Shown: in pieces, positions 1 through 10,725 of the stretch
Position numbering within the stretch: position 1 is the first letter of the stretch
Layout: the number at the start of each line of letters is the position of its first letter
From: Orychophragmus violaceus
Taxonomy: Eukaryota; Streptophyta; Magnoliopsida; Brassicales; Brassicaceae
Length of the DNA stretch: 64,000 bases
Reading direction: 5' to 3'
Assembly: GCA_030180135.1 (NCBI GenBank)
Contig: CM058239.1
Coordinates: 67,401,823 to 67,465,822, forward strand
Made by a program: the position numbers and the translations under genes
The notes under the pieces: generated by a model
What the model was told of the DNA's origin: nothing
Seen by the model: the letters and a program-made list of their open reading frames with translations, nothing else
Databases searched by the model: none

Positions 1-1
1 T

Positions 2-1267
2 TTTCATGATTATGAAATTTGGCAGATGGACGTGAAAACCGCCTTCCTGAATGGAATTCTGGAAGAGGATGTGTATATGACACAACCTGACGGTTACATA
101 GATCCAAAGAATGCTGGAAAAGTATGCAAGCTTCATAAATCTATTTATGGATTGAAGCAAGCATCGAGGAGCTGGAATCTTCGTTTTGATGAAGCGATCA
201 AGCAATTTGACTTCATCAGAAACGAAGAAGAACAATGCGTGTATAAGAAATCTAGTGGGAGCAAGATTGTATTTCTTATTCTGTATGTCGATGACATACT
301 GCTTCTCGGAAACGACGTTCCAATGCTGAAGTCCGTAAAGGACTGGCTTGGAAGTTGTTTTTCCATGAAAGACATGGGTGAAGCCGCATACGTTCTTGGA
401 ATCAGGATCTACCGGGATAGATCTAGAAGGCTGATAGGCTTGTGTCAAGATTCATACATTGACAAAGTCCTACAAAGATTCAGCATGAAGGATTCCAAGA
501 AGGGCTTCACGCCGATGGTACATGGCACAACGCTAAGCAAGAAGCAGAGCCCTACGACGGCTGCTGAGCTTGAGCGCATGAAGAATATTCCTTATGCATC
601 TGCAATAGGATCTGTCATGTATGCCATGATCTGTACTCGTCCTGATGTTGCTTATGCATTGAGCATGACGAGTAGATACCAGTCAAATCCAGGTGAAAAC
701 CATTGGATTGCCGTAAAGAATATCTTGAAGTATCTAAGACATACTAAGGATAAGTTCTTAGTGTACGGTGGAAGTGATGTGCTTAAAGTCAGTGGATTCA
801 CGGACGCAAGTTTCCAGACAGACCAAGATGATTTCCGGTCACAGTCCGGTTATATCTTTTGTCTGAATGGCGGTGCAATCAGTTGGAGAAGCTCCAAGCA
901 AGACACCGTTGCAGATTCCACCACAGAAGCTGAATATATCGCCGCCTCAGAAGCTGCGAAGGAAGCTGTTTGGATACGGAAGTTCATTATTGAACTAGGT
1001 GTGATACCAGATGCGGCTGAGCCTCTGGCACTGTTTTGTGACAACAATGGTGCTATAGCTCAGGCAAAGGAACCAAGATCACACCAGAAATCCAAGCATG
1101 TTCTAAGAAGATTTCACTTGATACGTGACATCATTAATAGAAAGGAAGTCAAGATCAGCCGAGTCCAGACAGATGATAACGTCGCTGATCCGTTGACAAA
1201 GCCACTCCCAAGGCCTAAGCTCGAGTTTCTGACTGAAGCTGTAGGCATTAGAGACATAGAAATGTAA
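2..1267 (+). CDS. Ty1/copia polyprotein, C-terminal part (reverse transcriptase and RNase H), cut by window edge
   Basis: The reading frame is open from base 2, so the protein starts upstream of the window. It begins just before the RT motif MDVKTAFLNG and contains the catalytic YVDD box (bases about 283-294). It then has the copia RNase H with a TDASFQ aspartate motif and the STTEAEY motif, and ends at TAA 1265-1267. No stop or frameshift is seen. It is closely similar residue by residue to the last third of the intact copia polyprotein at 10726-14703, so both belong to one family. The product would copy element RNA into DNA inside virus-like particles. RT and RNase H look undamaged, but the gag, protease and integrase parts are outside the window, so activity cannot be judged. 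Confidence 0.95.
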   Translation, partial: FHDYEIWQMDVKTAFLNGILEEDVYMTQPDGYIDPKNAGKVCKLHKSIYGLKQASRSWNLRFDEAIKQFDFIRNEEEQCVYKKSSGSKIVFLILYVDDILLLGNDVPMLKSVKDWLGSCFSMKDMGEAAYVLGIRIYRDRSRRLIGLCQDSYIDKVLQRFSMKDSKKGFTPMVHGTTLSKKQSPTTAAELERMKNIPYASAIGSVMYAMICTRPDVAYALSMTSRYQSNPGENHWIAVKNILKYLRHTKDKFLVYGGSDVLKVSGFTDASFQTDQDDFRSQSGYIFCLNGGAISWRSSKQDTVADSTTEAEYIAASEAAKEAVWIRKFIIELGVIPDAAEPLALFCDNNGAIAQAKEPRSHQKSKHVLRRFHLIRDIINRKEVKISRVQTDDNVADPLTKPLPRPKLEFLTEAVGIRDIEM

Positions 1268-2118
1268 TCTAAATTTGAGTGGGAGTTTGAGGGCTTTTAT
1301 TTAGTTATTTGATATGATCTTGTAAAACATTCTTATGTTTAATGAAATTATTATTTCAAGATTATTTTAACTGTGATGAAATAATCGTTCCAAAGTGATA
1401 TGAACCATTTTATAGGTCATCGAAGTAAATGACTTGATCTTGAGTCATCGAAGTCATTTAGCTTGATCATGAGACCCTATATTTGATAGATGTTTTATAT
1501 CATCTCGTCCCTAGTCGAAGGTTGTTGAAATTGGAACACCAACAACCGTGTGAGACTGGATTGGTACGTGACTTATGACAAAGTCTCAGTGTGTCATAGA
1601 TGCGCGGCATCAAAGTCAGTACATAGGTGTATGTTTGGGCACATACGACCGGACAAGACCCGCTTATAAGAACTCTTCAGGATATTTATATCTGTGTCAT
1701 AAGAGATTCTTACTACGACTATAGAGTATAGTCCTTAGACCTGAGTTCGCATGCATGTGACTGCACATGGACTGATGCACTTTGATCATTGTCTAACGCT
1801 ATCGTTCTGCGATAGTTATAAGGACCTTGTTTGGGTACATTATGAAATGAATAGTTTACAGTGATGGAACAAGACGGAATTTGTCCCTCCAATATAAATG
1901 GAGTGAATATCTCTAGGCCAATCGGAGATTTGAATACTGGAAAATGCATGGCCATGCTCAAACAGACTTTCCCGAGTCGTTTGGATTGTCAGTATCAAAT
2001 CAGAGTCCGATGAACAAGATTAGGCTTTATAAGGATGACACCAATCTTGCCTTATGACTAATCGAGATATTGTGACAAAAGGATTATGAATACAGAGATT
2101 CCAGTACAAGTGGGAGAT
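1268..2118 (+). other. Long 3' untranslated region and polypurine tract of copia element 1
   Basis: About 850 bp without a supported gene lie between the pol stop and the 3' LTR. The sequence is alignable by eye with the equivalent region of the second copia element (14704-15575), for example the stretch about loss of a cis motif beginning near 1690 (GACTATAGAGTATAGTCC). It ends with the polypurine tract AAGTGGGAGAT (2108-2118), which primes plus-strand synthesis next to the LTR. A short antisense open frame here is not supported. Confidence 0.8.
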
Positions 2119-2790
2119 TGTTGGAATTGTGTCCAGTAATCTCGGCACTGTCTCTAGAAAGTAAGAGTATGTCAATGATCAGACATAAGTCATATAATAC
2201 TGGGGGTCATGATGGCTTGCTAGAGTCCGCTCATGATCTATAAGTCTTGGACTTATTGCCTTTATTATATGATCCCATATGGGTCACACGCCTAAGCTAA
2301 CAGGAAAATGTGTAGGAACGGTTTAGCAGAAGTACGGTAAAAGTGCTAGGCATTTACTGTACTTAGAGAGAATAAAACGGTTTAGCTACTCTGTGTCGAT
2401 CGATACACAAGGTGTGTCGGTCGACACAGTGTGCGAATGCCGTCTAGTTAATTGGTGTTTGGGCCAAATGGCCCAAACGAAATCAGACAAGTTTTATAAG
2501 CTAAAACTCGAGTTTCTGATCAATTAACCCTAACACTCCAGCCGTAAAATCTCTCTCTCTGCGCCGAATTCCTCTAGTGGTCTAGCAGCCGTTTCCTGTG
2601 ATCGCGTGTGTGAACCTTTGGAGGATTCATCCCTCGGTGTTTCTCTGATCTCAGACATACCATCTATTTCCGCTGCAAACAGGTATAAGGTGAGATCATC
2701 ATTTGTTTCTATTCTGAGAAGAACCTAGATCGCATGTTTAGGTTGATATGAATCTAAGAATTGAATCAGGATCAACTAAACAATCCTTCA
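2119..2790 (+). repeat. 3' LTR of copia element 1
   Basis: This 672-bp LTR starts TGTTGGAATTG directly after the polypurine tract and ends CAATCCTTCA. The same start and end style is found in the 729-bp LTRs of copia element 2. The next base (2791) returns to gypsy pol in a sensible frame (CDVLPMEAGHILLGRPW), which fixes the right boundary. The expected 5-bp target duplication on this side is GTTCT (2791-2795); the matching copy is upstream of the window. A TATA-like TTTATAAGC lies near 2493. Confidence 0.85.
2392..2428. promoter_or_regulatory. Palindrome pair in copia 1 LTR
   Basis: TGTCGATCGATACA is followed 21 bp later by TGTCGGTCGACACA, about 65 bp upstream of the likely TATA box. The site lies in the promoter-proximal U3 part of the LTR. 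A role as a transcription-factor site is inferred. Confidence 0.6.
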
Positions 2791-5700
2791 GTTCTGTGTG
2801 ATGTTCTACCTATGGAAGCTGGACATATTCTTCTTGGACGTCCATGGCAATCTGATAGGAGAGTGATTCATGATGGCTTCACCAACAAGCACACTCTTAT
2901 GTTCAAGGGCAGAAAGACCACTCTCATTCCTATGACACCACAAGAGGTTTATGAGGATCAACTCTATCTCCAACGCAAGGAAACCAGGTTAAGCAAACAA
3001 CCAAATCTTTTTATAAAGGCTAATGAAGTTAAGAAATCTATTTGTTCAGATAAGCCAATCTTGTTGTTTGTATTTAAAGAAGCTCGTGTGAGCTTGACTA
3101 ACCAAACACCGGCTTTGCCGAGTGAACTAAGTGAGCTTTTACAGGATTATAAGGATGTGTTTCCTGAGGAGAATCCAAGTGGTTTACCACCAATTCGTGG
3201 CATTGAACACCAAATTGACTTCATACCAGGAGCCACACTCCCAAACCGTCCAGCATACCGCACCAATCCCGTGGAAACAAAAGAGCTACAAAAACAGGTT
3301 GATGAGCTCATGGCCAAAGGACATATCAGAGAAAGCATGAGTCCATGTGCTGTACCAGTCTTACTTGTGCCTAAAAAGGATGGGAGCTGGAGCATGTGTG
3401 TTGATTGTAGAGCAATCAACAATATCACTATTAGGATGAAGGAGGGTGATGAATGGAAAACTGCATTTAAAACGAAGCATGGTTTATATGAATGGTTAGT
3501 TATGCCATTTGGTTTGACAAATGCACCTAGTACATTCATGAGGTTAATGAATCATGTTCTTAGAGCTTTCATTGGTCATTTTGTTGTAGTGTATTTTGAT
3601 GACATTCTGATTTACAGCAAAAGTTTAGAAGAGCATGTTGAGCATCTTAATTCTGTCTTAAGTGTTCTTAGACATGAGGAACTCTATGCTAACTTCAGCA
3701 AATGCACATTTTGCACAGATAACCTTGTCTTTCTAGGTTTTGTTGTAAGTGCAGACGGAGTTAAGGTAGATGAGGAGAAAGTCAAGGCTATTAAAGAGTG
3801 GCCAAGTCCTAAGACAGTAGGAGAAGTGAGAAGCTTTCACGGTCTTGCTGGGTTCTATAAACGTTTTGTCAAGGACTTTAGCACCATTGCTGCACCACTC
3901 ACTGAAGTTATCAAAAAAGAAGTCGGTTGGAAATGGGAACAAGTGCAGGAAGAAGCATTCCAGACCCTTAAAGAGAAGCTTACTAATGCTCCTGTCTTGG
4001 TCTTGCCTGATTTTCTTAAAACATTTGAAATTGAGTGTGATGCCTCAGGTATAGGAATTGGAGCTGTTCTAATGCAAGAAAAGAAGCCCATTGCCTATTT
4101 CAGTGAAAAGCTTGGAGGAGCTACCCTGAACTACCCAACTTATGATAAGGAGCTCTATGCCTTGGTCCGGGCCTTGCAAACATGGCAACATTATCTGTGG
4201 CCTAAGGAGTTCATCATCCATACTGACCATGAATCTCTCAAGCACATGAAAGGTCAACAAAAACTTAATAAGAGACATGCTCGGTGGGTTGAATTCATTG
4301 AAACATTCCCTTATGTCATCAAGTATAAGAAAGGTAAAGATAATGTAGTTGCTGATGCATTATCCAGAAGGTACACTCTACTCTCTACTCTTGATGCAAA
4401 GCTTTTGGGATTTGAACAGATTAAAGAGCTTTATGAAACTGATTCTGATTTTCAAGATATATATAAAGCTTGTGATAAATTTGCTTCTGGACATTACCAT
4501 AAAAAAGATGGGTTCCTGTTTTATGAGAACCGCTTGTGTGTGCCTAATTGTTCTCTTCGAGACTTGTTTGTTAGGGAAGCTCATGGTGGAGGTCTCATGG
4601 GACACTTTGGCATTGCCAAAACACTTGAGGTGATGAGAGACCACTTCCATTGGCCCAATATGAAGAGAGACGTTGAGAGAGTCTGTGGTAGATGTGTCAC
4701 TTGTAAGCAAGCCAAATCAAAAGTTCAGCCAAATGGTTTGTATACTCCTCTTCCTATTCCTTTGCATCCTTGGAATGATATTTCTATGGATTTTGTGCTT
4801 GGATTGCCTAGGACCAGGACTGGTAAGGATTCTATATTTGTTGTGGTTGATAGATTTTCAAAAATGGCACATTTCATTGCATGTAACAAGTTTGATGATG
4901 CATCTCATGTGGCAAACCTGTTTTTTAGAGAAGTTGTTAGGTTGCATGGAATGCCTAGGACTATAGTTTCTGATAGAGATACTAAGTTCCTTAGCTACTT
5001 TTGGAAAACCTTGTGGTCTAAGTTAGGGACTAAGCTGTTATTTTCTACTACATGTCACCCTCAAACTGATGGCCAAACTGAAGTTGTTAATAGGACTTTA
5101 GGAACTCTCCTGCGTGCATTAATCAAAAAGAATCTTAGAACATGGGAGGATTGTTTGCCTCATATTGAATTTGCATACAATCATGCTGTGCATTCTGCTT
5201 CTAAGTATTCACCATTTCAGATTGTTTATGGCTTTAATCCTATGTCACCTTTGGATCTAATCCCTTTGCCTTTGAGTGAAAGAGCTAGCATTGATGGAAA
5301 GAAAAAGGCAGAGTTGGTTAAGCAGATCCATGAACAAGCTAGAAAGAACATAGAAGAAAAGACCAAGCAGTATGCTCAACAAGCTAACAAAGGCAGGCGT
5401 CAACTGATTTTTGAAGAAGGAGACCTTGTGTGGGTGCATCTGAGGAAAGAAAGATTTCCAGCTGAAAGGAAATCAAAGCTCATGCCAAGGACCGATGGAC
5501 CTTTCAAAATAATCAGGAGGATTAGTGACAATGCCTACCAGCTGGATCTCCAAGGTAAGTATAATGTAAGTTCTAGTTTCAATGTTTCTGATCTTGTTCC
5601 TTTTATTGCAGATGAAGCAGATTTGAGGTCAAATCTTTCTCAAGTGGGAGAGGATGATATGATCATGGCTAGCAAGGAGAATATGGAGCTTGAACCAGAG

Positions 5701-5904
5701 CTTGAACCTGAGGATGCTAAGCTTGAACCAGAGGATATACATGGAGATGAGGATGTCCTAACTGCACCAAGTGGACCAATGACCCGAGCAAGAGCTAAGC
5801 TGTTCAACAAAGCCATTGGAGGAATGCTTAATCACTTAAGCATGGAGCATGAAGAATACAATCAAACCATTTTGGTTTTGATTCAGGCCCAAAGAGATCA
5901 CTAA
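2791..5904 (+). pseudogene. Ty3/gypsy polyprotein (protease end, RT, RNase H, integrase), 5' part displaced by copia insertion
   Basis: Domains in order: the protease C-terminal end (LPMEAGHILLGRPW), an RT from about 3240, and YFDD at 3592-3603. Then come RNase H (about 4020-4370), the integrase HHCC finger (about 4575-4715), a DDE core (about 4785-5090) and a GPF motif near 5495. The acidic tail ends with a GPMTRARAK stretch. There is no chromodomain. Reading is open throughout, but RT is not functional. After INNITI (about 3432) the frame jumps to MKEGDEWKTAF, losing roughly 35 residues, including the block with the first catalytic aspartate of all RTs. The start is artificial because codons before 2791 come from the inserted LTR. 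G1 is therefore a dead gypsy pol, although its integrase looks conserved. Confidence 0.93.
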
Positions 5905-6441
5905 TTGGGTATGTGAATCAATTGTACTCTTTTTCCCTTATCCAAGTTTTGTCCCAATGGGTTTTCTTGGAAATGTTTTTAATGAGGCAATTGTTTCACA
6001 TTATTTGGCCCATTAGTTGATTCTCCTCAAGCCCAGAACTTCAATTTTCGTCCAGAATATTCCCTAGGATTTTAAATTTCGAAAATGAGTTGTAATAAGT
6101 GTTTTAGCTAGTTCCTAGGTCATTTAATGCTTGCTCTTCATGCAAGCCTTCTTCTAAACTCTTTTTAAACTCATGTACTCTTTCATTTCGTTTTTATCCA
6201 ATCTTTTTATCAAAAACCTTTCTGAGTTTGGATCACAAAAATTCTGTTGGTGTTTCATATCAACAAATCCATAGTTTCTTTTGGTGTGATTCTGAAAGAG
6301 ACTAAGCTGTGGTGTTTAGAGATTCATTCCGCAAATCTCTGATCTAACCAATCGATCATCTTATTCCTTCCATCATCACGGCTTCACAGCCACAATCTAT
6401 CCAAGCTTCAACATCTCAAGCATCGATCTAGGGAAGATCTC
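5905..6441 (+). repeat. Probable 3' LTR of gypsy element G1 (boundaries approximate)
   Basis: The gene-free stretch after the G1 stop carries LTR-like 3' sequence: a pyrimidine-rich CTCTTTTTCCCTTATCC, then GTCCCAATGGG and TTTTTAATGAGGCA. That string order is common in plant gypsy LTRs. It ends where gag-only element G2 begins. The remaining end of this LTR may be the short piece at 18922-18936 on the far side of G2, because ATCTC occurs at both edges. No second copy is present to confirm the ends. Confidence 0.55.
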
Positions 6442-7429
6442 ATCACATGGGGAGGACATAAATCAACCAACTAAGACCCATGGAGAAAACCAACCCGAGC
6501 GCACCAGAGACATATGTTCATATCTTGGAGCATATCTTCCCAACCATGAAGAGTTAAGCAATAAATCAACCTGTTCCAGTAAATTGACTCATCAAGGAAT
6601 CAACACAAAGTGGAAGTGTTTCAAAAGCTTCCAGATGTAGAAGATATACAAGTTACAACTCATAAGATTTCCAAGGAATCCGCTGGAGACGAACTGCCAC
6701 TTCTTGGAGAGCTCAGATCGGACCAGGATGAATCAAGTTGTAAAACAACTTGTTTTGGAAACCTTACTCATCAAAGGTTCAGGGGCAATTGGATTCGGTT
6801 CAAAAAAAATTTATGGTTTAAAAGTTATTCAACTTCTAAACCAGGAGATACCCAACTTGCCTTATTTGGAACTTTGGAGCAATAAACCACAACGGTCACA
6901 TTTATATCAAGTTGTGCTCGTGATTAAGCATCCCTACATCATCCTGGATGTTCCAAAGGCGCATCAATTCCTTCCCAAGTTATCAAAATACAAGGAGTCC
7001 CCAACTTAACGTATTTGGACAGATTTCTCATTAATTCTCCAACATCTAGTTTTTCATTTATTTTTGTGATTTGCTTCTTGATTTAGACTTTAGAAACTTT
7101 GTATTTCGAGCCTATATAAGCTCAGAATGATCCCTTGTAAAGATCACCTTTCAATCAGCCAATAAAGTATTATTCAGTTTCTATTCAAAGAAAGTTTCTT
7201 TGTTATAGTTTTTCCTTTCTTTTGAATAAGTGTGTGATTCACCTATTCACTAGGAAACCTTGGATTAACTTGTTTGTGTGATTCAAATAAGTTGTTCAAC
7301 CACATATTGAGAGAGTCAATCAGCCCAATTGAACAAGTGATGTTCATCTCGTCCACCATCAACCCGATTCACAAGAGAGAGTTACACATCCAGCTGATCA
7401 ATCTCCATCACCTATTTGTGCATGCATCA
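6442..7429 (+). repeat. 5' LTR of G2
   Basis: Aligns with 17896-18916 from about GGAGGACATAAATC (6450) to the shared end GCATCA. The first 40 or so bases of the 3' copy are missing or scrambled here. It contains a TATA box CTATATAAG (7112-7120) and an AATAAAG polyadenylation-like signal near 7162. Open frames within it are non-coding. Confidence 0.8.
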
Positions 7430-7431
7430 TC

Positions 7432-7443
7432 TGGTATCAGAGC
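7432..7443 (+). other. Primer binding site of G2
   Basis: TGGTATCAGAGC lies two bases after the LTR end. It is the standard plant PBS complementary to the 3' end of initiator methionine tRNA. Confidence 0.9.
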
Positions 7444-8491
7444 CGAAAGGCTCCTAAACAGGTGTTTTCTATCCAAAAAAACTCATTGCATTCGTTTCTG
7501 TTTTCATTGTTCATTGTTTGTTTGTTTCTGTTATTGCATCCTCATAAGAAAAAGCCATAAAAAGTCATTTTGTTCGGTCATTCTGCTTGAGTCATTCTAT
7601 TTATTTGCATCTTAAATCAAAAACCCATAAAAATCGTTTCTACCTTGCACTTGTCCATTCCGTTGCATCTAGTTCATTCTGATTTGCATTTAGATTGTCT
7701 TTTGTTTTGTTTTCGCATCTTTAAACTGAAAACCTATAAAAATCCTTTTGTTTATTTCGATTTAGTCATTCATCAGTCTGTTTTCATTTCATTCTTATTG
7801 AAAAACTCATAAAAACTTGTGTGCTTTATCATTGTGTTTTTTTTTGCATTGTTCTTTAGTTCATTCTATTTTACCTTCATACCTTGCATCTTTAATATAA
7901 AAAATAAACCAAACGAAATTGCATTTGTTTTTGTGTTTTGTCAAGTTTAGAAGTTCATCTTGTTTTCATAAAAACCAAAAAAATGTTTGAAGAAGAAAGA
8001 GTTTTAACCTGTTTGATTCGGTTTTCTTGATTCAAAACAAAGAAAAGTGTTTGTTTCCTTTGTTAACTCCATTAGATTTCGAAAACTTAATTGTAAAGGC
8101 TCCCATTAACTTTCACATTTTGATTTTTCCTTATTAGAAACAAGAAAACGTGTTTTCATCTTTTCAGAAAAAGTAAACCCAATATTTTGTGTTTAAAACC
8201 CAAATTCCATTGCTTTTTCGAAAAGTTTACTAAACCAGCCTTCATAAACTTATTAAAACCAAGGAAGAAAGTTTTAACTGATTTCTTAAACTGTGACCCA
8301 AGTTTAAACCCAAACGAACTTTGTTTTCATCTTAACCGGATTTCTAAATTTGGTTTCAAAGTTTCTGATTCTTATTAAACCGTGTGTGTGTGCACTAGTT
8401 GTGTTGAACACATACTTGTTCTATACTTAAGTTTCAGGAAAACCAGAACCGAATTCATACACTTTGTTTGTTATATTTCAGGAACTAAAAC
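7444..8491 (+). other. Untranslated leader of G2
   Basis: About 1 kb of T-rich sequence with repeated CATAAAAA-like and TTTTGTTT blocks and no supported gene. It separates the primer site from the gag start, as in many plant gypsy elements. The short open frames here have no recognisable protein. Confidence 0.6.
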
Positions 8492-8981
8492 ATGGAAGAT
8501 AAGGATGGAGCAAGTGTCTACACTACCTCAAAGGTTGATTGGGGTGATGAAGAGCACTCATGGAATGGAGAAGAAGAGTTCACTGAAGCATCTTGGACAG
8601 AAGAAGCAGCATCAAAAGCTATTTTTGATGCAGGATCCGAGCTTGAAGAGGAAGCACATGGAGAGGACTATTATAGCACATACCATGGAGAGGACTATTA
8701 TAGCACATACCATGGAGAGGATCCTAATTATGGAAAACCTGAACCAGAACCTCCAGACCATTACCAAGACGAAGAACATTGTGAGTCAAGCAAGAGGAAG
8801 CAATGGGAGGATCAATCTGACCTTGAAGATCCTTATGGAGCAGAACCAGACTGCCAAGAAGAAGAAGAGCAACCAGAGTTTGACTCTTGGGATGGAGAAG
8901 CTCAATCTTAAGCTAACTCTGAAGAAGAATCAGAGAGAGGCTGTGAAGAGGAGTCATGGGCAGAAGAAGATGACCCAATCG
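8492..8981 (+). pseudogene. G2 gag, N-terminal exon-like half (interrupted by copia element 2)
   Basis: Starts at ATG 8492 and encodes an acidic protein rich in E, D and W (MEDKDGASVYTTSKVDW). It contains a 9-residue tandem duplication HGEDYYSTY coded by a perfect 27-bp repeat near 8660-8710. A single TAA at 8909-8911 interrupts the frame. Reading on in the same frame gives equally acidic sequence up to the insertion point at 8981, and the frame resumes exactly at 16310. Without the copia element and this stop, the protein would be one gag of about 537 residues. The acidic N-terminal extension before the gag domain is typical of a subset of plant gypsy elements. Confidence 0.8.
8977..8981. 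repeat. Target site duplication AATCG, left copy
   Basis: AATCG precedes the TG of the 5' LTR; the identical five bases follow the CA of the 3' LTR at 16305-16309. Confidence 0.95.
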
Positions 8982-9247
8982 TGTTGGGAATGTCCTGAAA
9001 TCTATTTGTACTTACTCTGAGAGAAAGTCGTGTTGTCGAGATGAGACAATCATATGACACTGGGTAGTCATAATGCTTTGCTAGAAGCCACTTATGATTA
9101 ATGAGTTGAGAAGTCATTGCTAGTGTTATATGATCCTACAGGGTCACACACCTAAGCAAACTGGACATTGCATAAGAGGATGATCATTAATGTAATGATC
9201 GGATGAATGCATATTTGATATGCATTCAATATCGACTTTTCTGGGCG

Positions 9248-9326
9248 ATGTCGATCGATGCACTAAGAGTATCGGTCGACATAGATTGGCCGTGTCGATC
9301 GACACATAGAGTGTGTCGGTCGACAC
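9248..9326. promoter_or_regulatory. Four palindromic sites in U3 of copia 2 5' LTR
   Basis: Two pairs: TGTCGATCGATGCA with TATCGGTCGACATA, then TGTCGATCGACACA with TGTCGGTCGACACA. Spacing within each pair is 21-22 bp. The cluster ends 65 bp before the TATA box. Confidence 0.65.
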
Positions 9327-9390
9327 AACTCGCGGATTAGCAGATTAATTCGGTTTAATCATTAGTTAATCCCGGGGCGGTTTAAGTCAA

Positions 9391-9400
9391 CATATATAAG
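9391..9400 (+). promoter_or_regulatory. TATA box of copia 2 LTR promoter
   Basis: CATATATAAG is the only good TATA match in the LTR and lies at a reasonable distance from both LTR ends. The same sequence is in the 3' LTR near 15985. Confidence 0.7.
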
Positions 9401-9711
9401 ATATATGGTCGACCTAAACTCGTTTCTAACCTAATTCACAGCCACCAGAAACTAGAGAGAAACCTCTTGAGAGATCTGATCTCTATAGGCACTAGCATCC
9501 CTTCTGTTCAGCTTGTGTGCGTGTGGATACCAGTAGAGGCGCAGCATTTAAGGCGCTCTAGATCTCGATTATCTGCAAATAACTTCCGCTGCTAATCACC
9601 AGGTAATCTCCAGATCTGATAGATTCAATTACATGAACCTGTAGATCCTAGGCTCGGAATTCAGACTAGGATTGCCTAATTGGATTAGGAATCTGCTAGA
9701 AATTCCTTCAG

Positions 9712-9723
9712 TGGTATCAGAGC
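9712..9723 (+). other. Primer binding site of copia element 2
   Basis: TGGTATCAGAGC, one base after the LTR, is complementary to the initiator methionine tRNA 3' end. Confidence 0.95.
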
Positions 9724-10725
9724 TTTAGGGTTCCATTGAATCTGTGGCATGTTGATTAGATTAGTTGAATCTGGATCTCTGTATAGTTGATACAAGCATG
9801 CTGAAATTCGTTTTTGATTAAAACTAGTTTAGGGTTTTAATTTGAAAAAACCGATTAGGGTTTATCGCCCTGTGTCGATCGACACCAAGCGGGTATCGGT
9901 CGAAACAGAAGGATAACCCGAATAAAACTTTTCGCCTAGTGTCGATCGACACAAGAGTTGTATCGGTCGACACAAACCTCGCGAGATTGATGAACCGGTT
10001 CAATTGGATTGGACCGGTTATCGTGCTTGGTTAAATGGTTTGAATTGCGATTGGTTTGATTAGGTTGGTATCGACCGATGCTAGTGTAGCATCGATCGAC
10101 ACCGACTGGTATTCAAAACCGGATCAATTGGATTGATCGGTTATCGCGGATTACTTTTGGTTATTCTGTATCGATCGACACTATAGTAGTGTCAGTCGAC
10201 ATCAGATTCGATGATTGGGTTTTTGGAGCCTGCAATCACAGAACCAAAGCATGATAAATCAATTAATTATAAGAATTAAAACATAGTAAAACTGAACGTT
10301 TTAAATGGTTCCGTTCCTCAACCAAATATCAAGTGATACTTGATGTCTTTCCAATCTTGTCAACTGTCAAGACCCATTTAGTTGTGTGATAGACTTGCAG
10401 TGCAAGACATCGACAATTACGTGACTGAAGAGATTGGTTTACTTGACTGGGCCATCAAAATCGTTTTGGGCTCAGAGACATCAGGTGGATTGGACATAAG
10501 ATGTCGATCCACAACCAAGAGTTATATTGGATATAACTAGCAAGGTTGTTGCTTACCTAAATAGCTAAAGTTGAGTGATAGCCAGTGGCTCACTTGAATT
10601 TAGTAAAATATGGATCTTGGATCATTATATTCATCTGAGGAAGCATTGATTGAATATAATGCGAGTTCTCTTAAAAGTTAAGATTTCTCATTTCTTGAAC
10701 ATCATAACTAAACCTTTTCTTTTCT
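9724..10725 (+). other. Untranslated leader of copia element 2
   Basis: A 1-kb non-coding leader before the polyprotein ATG. It carries a cluster of palindromic sites (9871-10203) embedded in repeated phrases such as GAACCGGTTCAATTGGATTGG. No open frame of interest is seen. It probably holds packaging signals, which is an inference from its position. Confidence 0.7.
9871..10203. promoter_or_regulatory. Four palindrome pairs in copia 2 leader
   Basis: Pairs lie at 9872-9907, 9939-9974, 10069-10102 and 10168-10203. Each joins a TRTCGATCGACAC-type site with a TATCGGTCGA-, TATCGACCGATG- or GTCAGTCGACAT-type site about 21 bp away. The order of the GATC and GGTC forms varies. Confidence 0.65.

Larger units (their letters stand above)
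8982..9710 (+). repeat. 5' LTR of copia element 2
   Basis: Begins TGTTGGGAATGTCC and ends AAATTCCTTCA. It has a TATA box at 9391 and a cluster of palindromes just upstream. The U3/R border is probably some 30 bp after the TATA box, which would leave U5 of roughly 290 bp. Confidence 0.95.

Noticed and set aside
2761..2790. Extension of the G1 pol frame upstream of 2791
   Set aside because: Those codons belong to the copia LTR end, not to gypsy pol.
3147..3539. Minus-strand open frames across G1 pol
   Set aside because: Shadows of the gypsy RT frame.
7274..9020. Open frames in the G2 leader and a second frame over the gag start
   Set aside because: Composition is biased by T-rich leader sequence; the acidic gag frame continues across the insertion site while the others do not.
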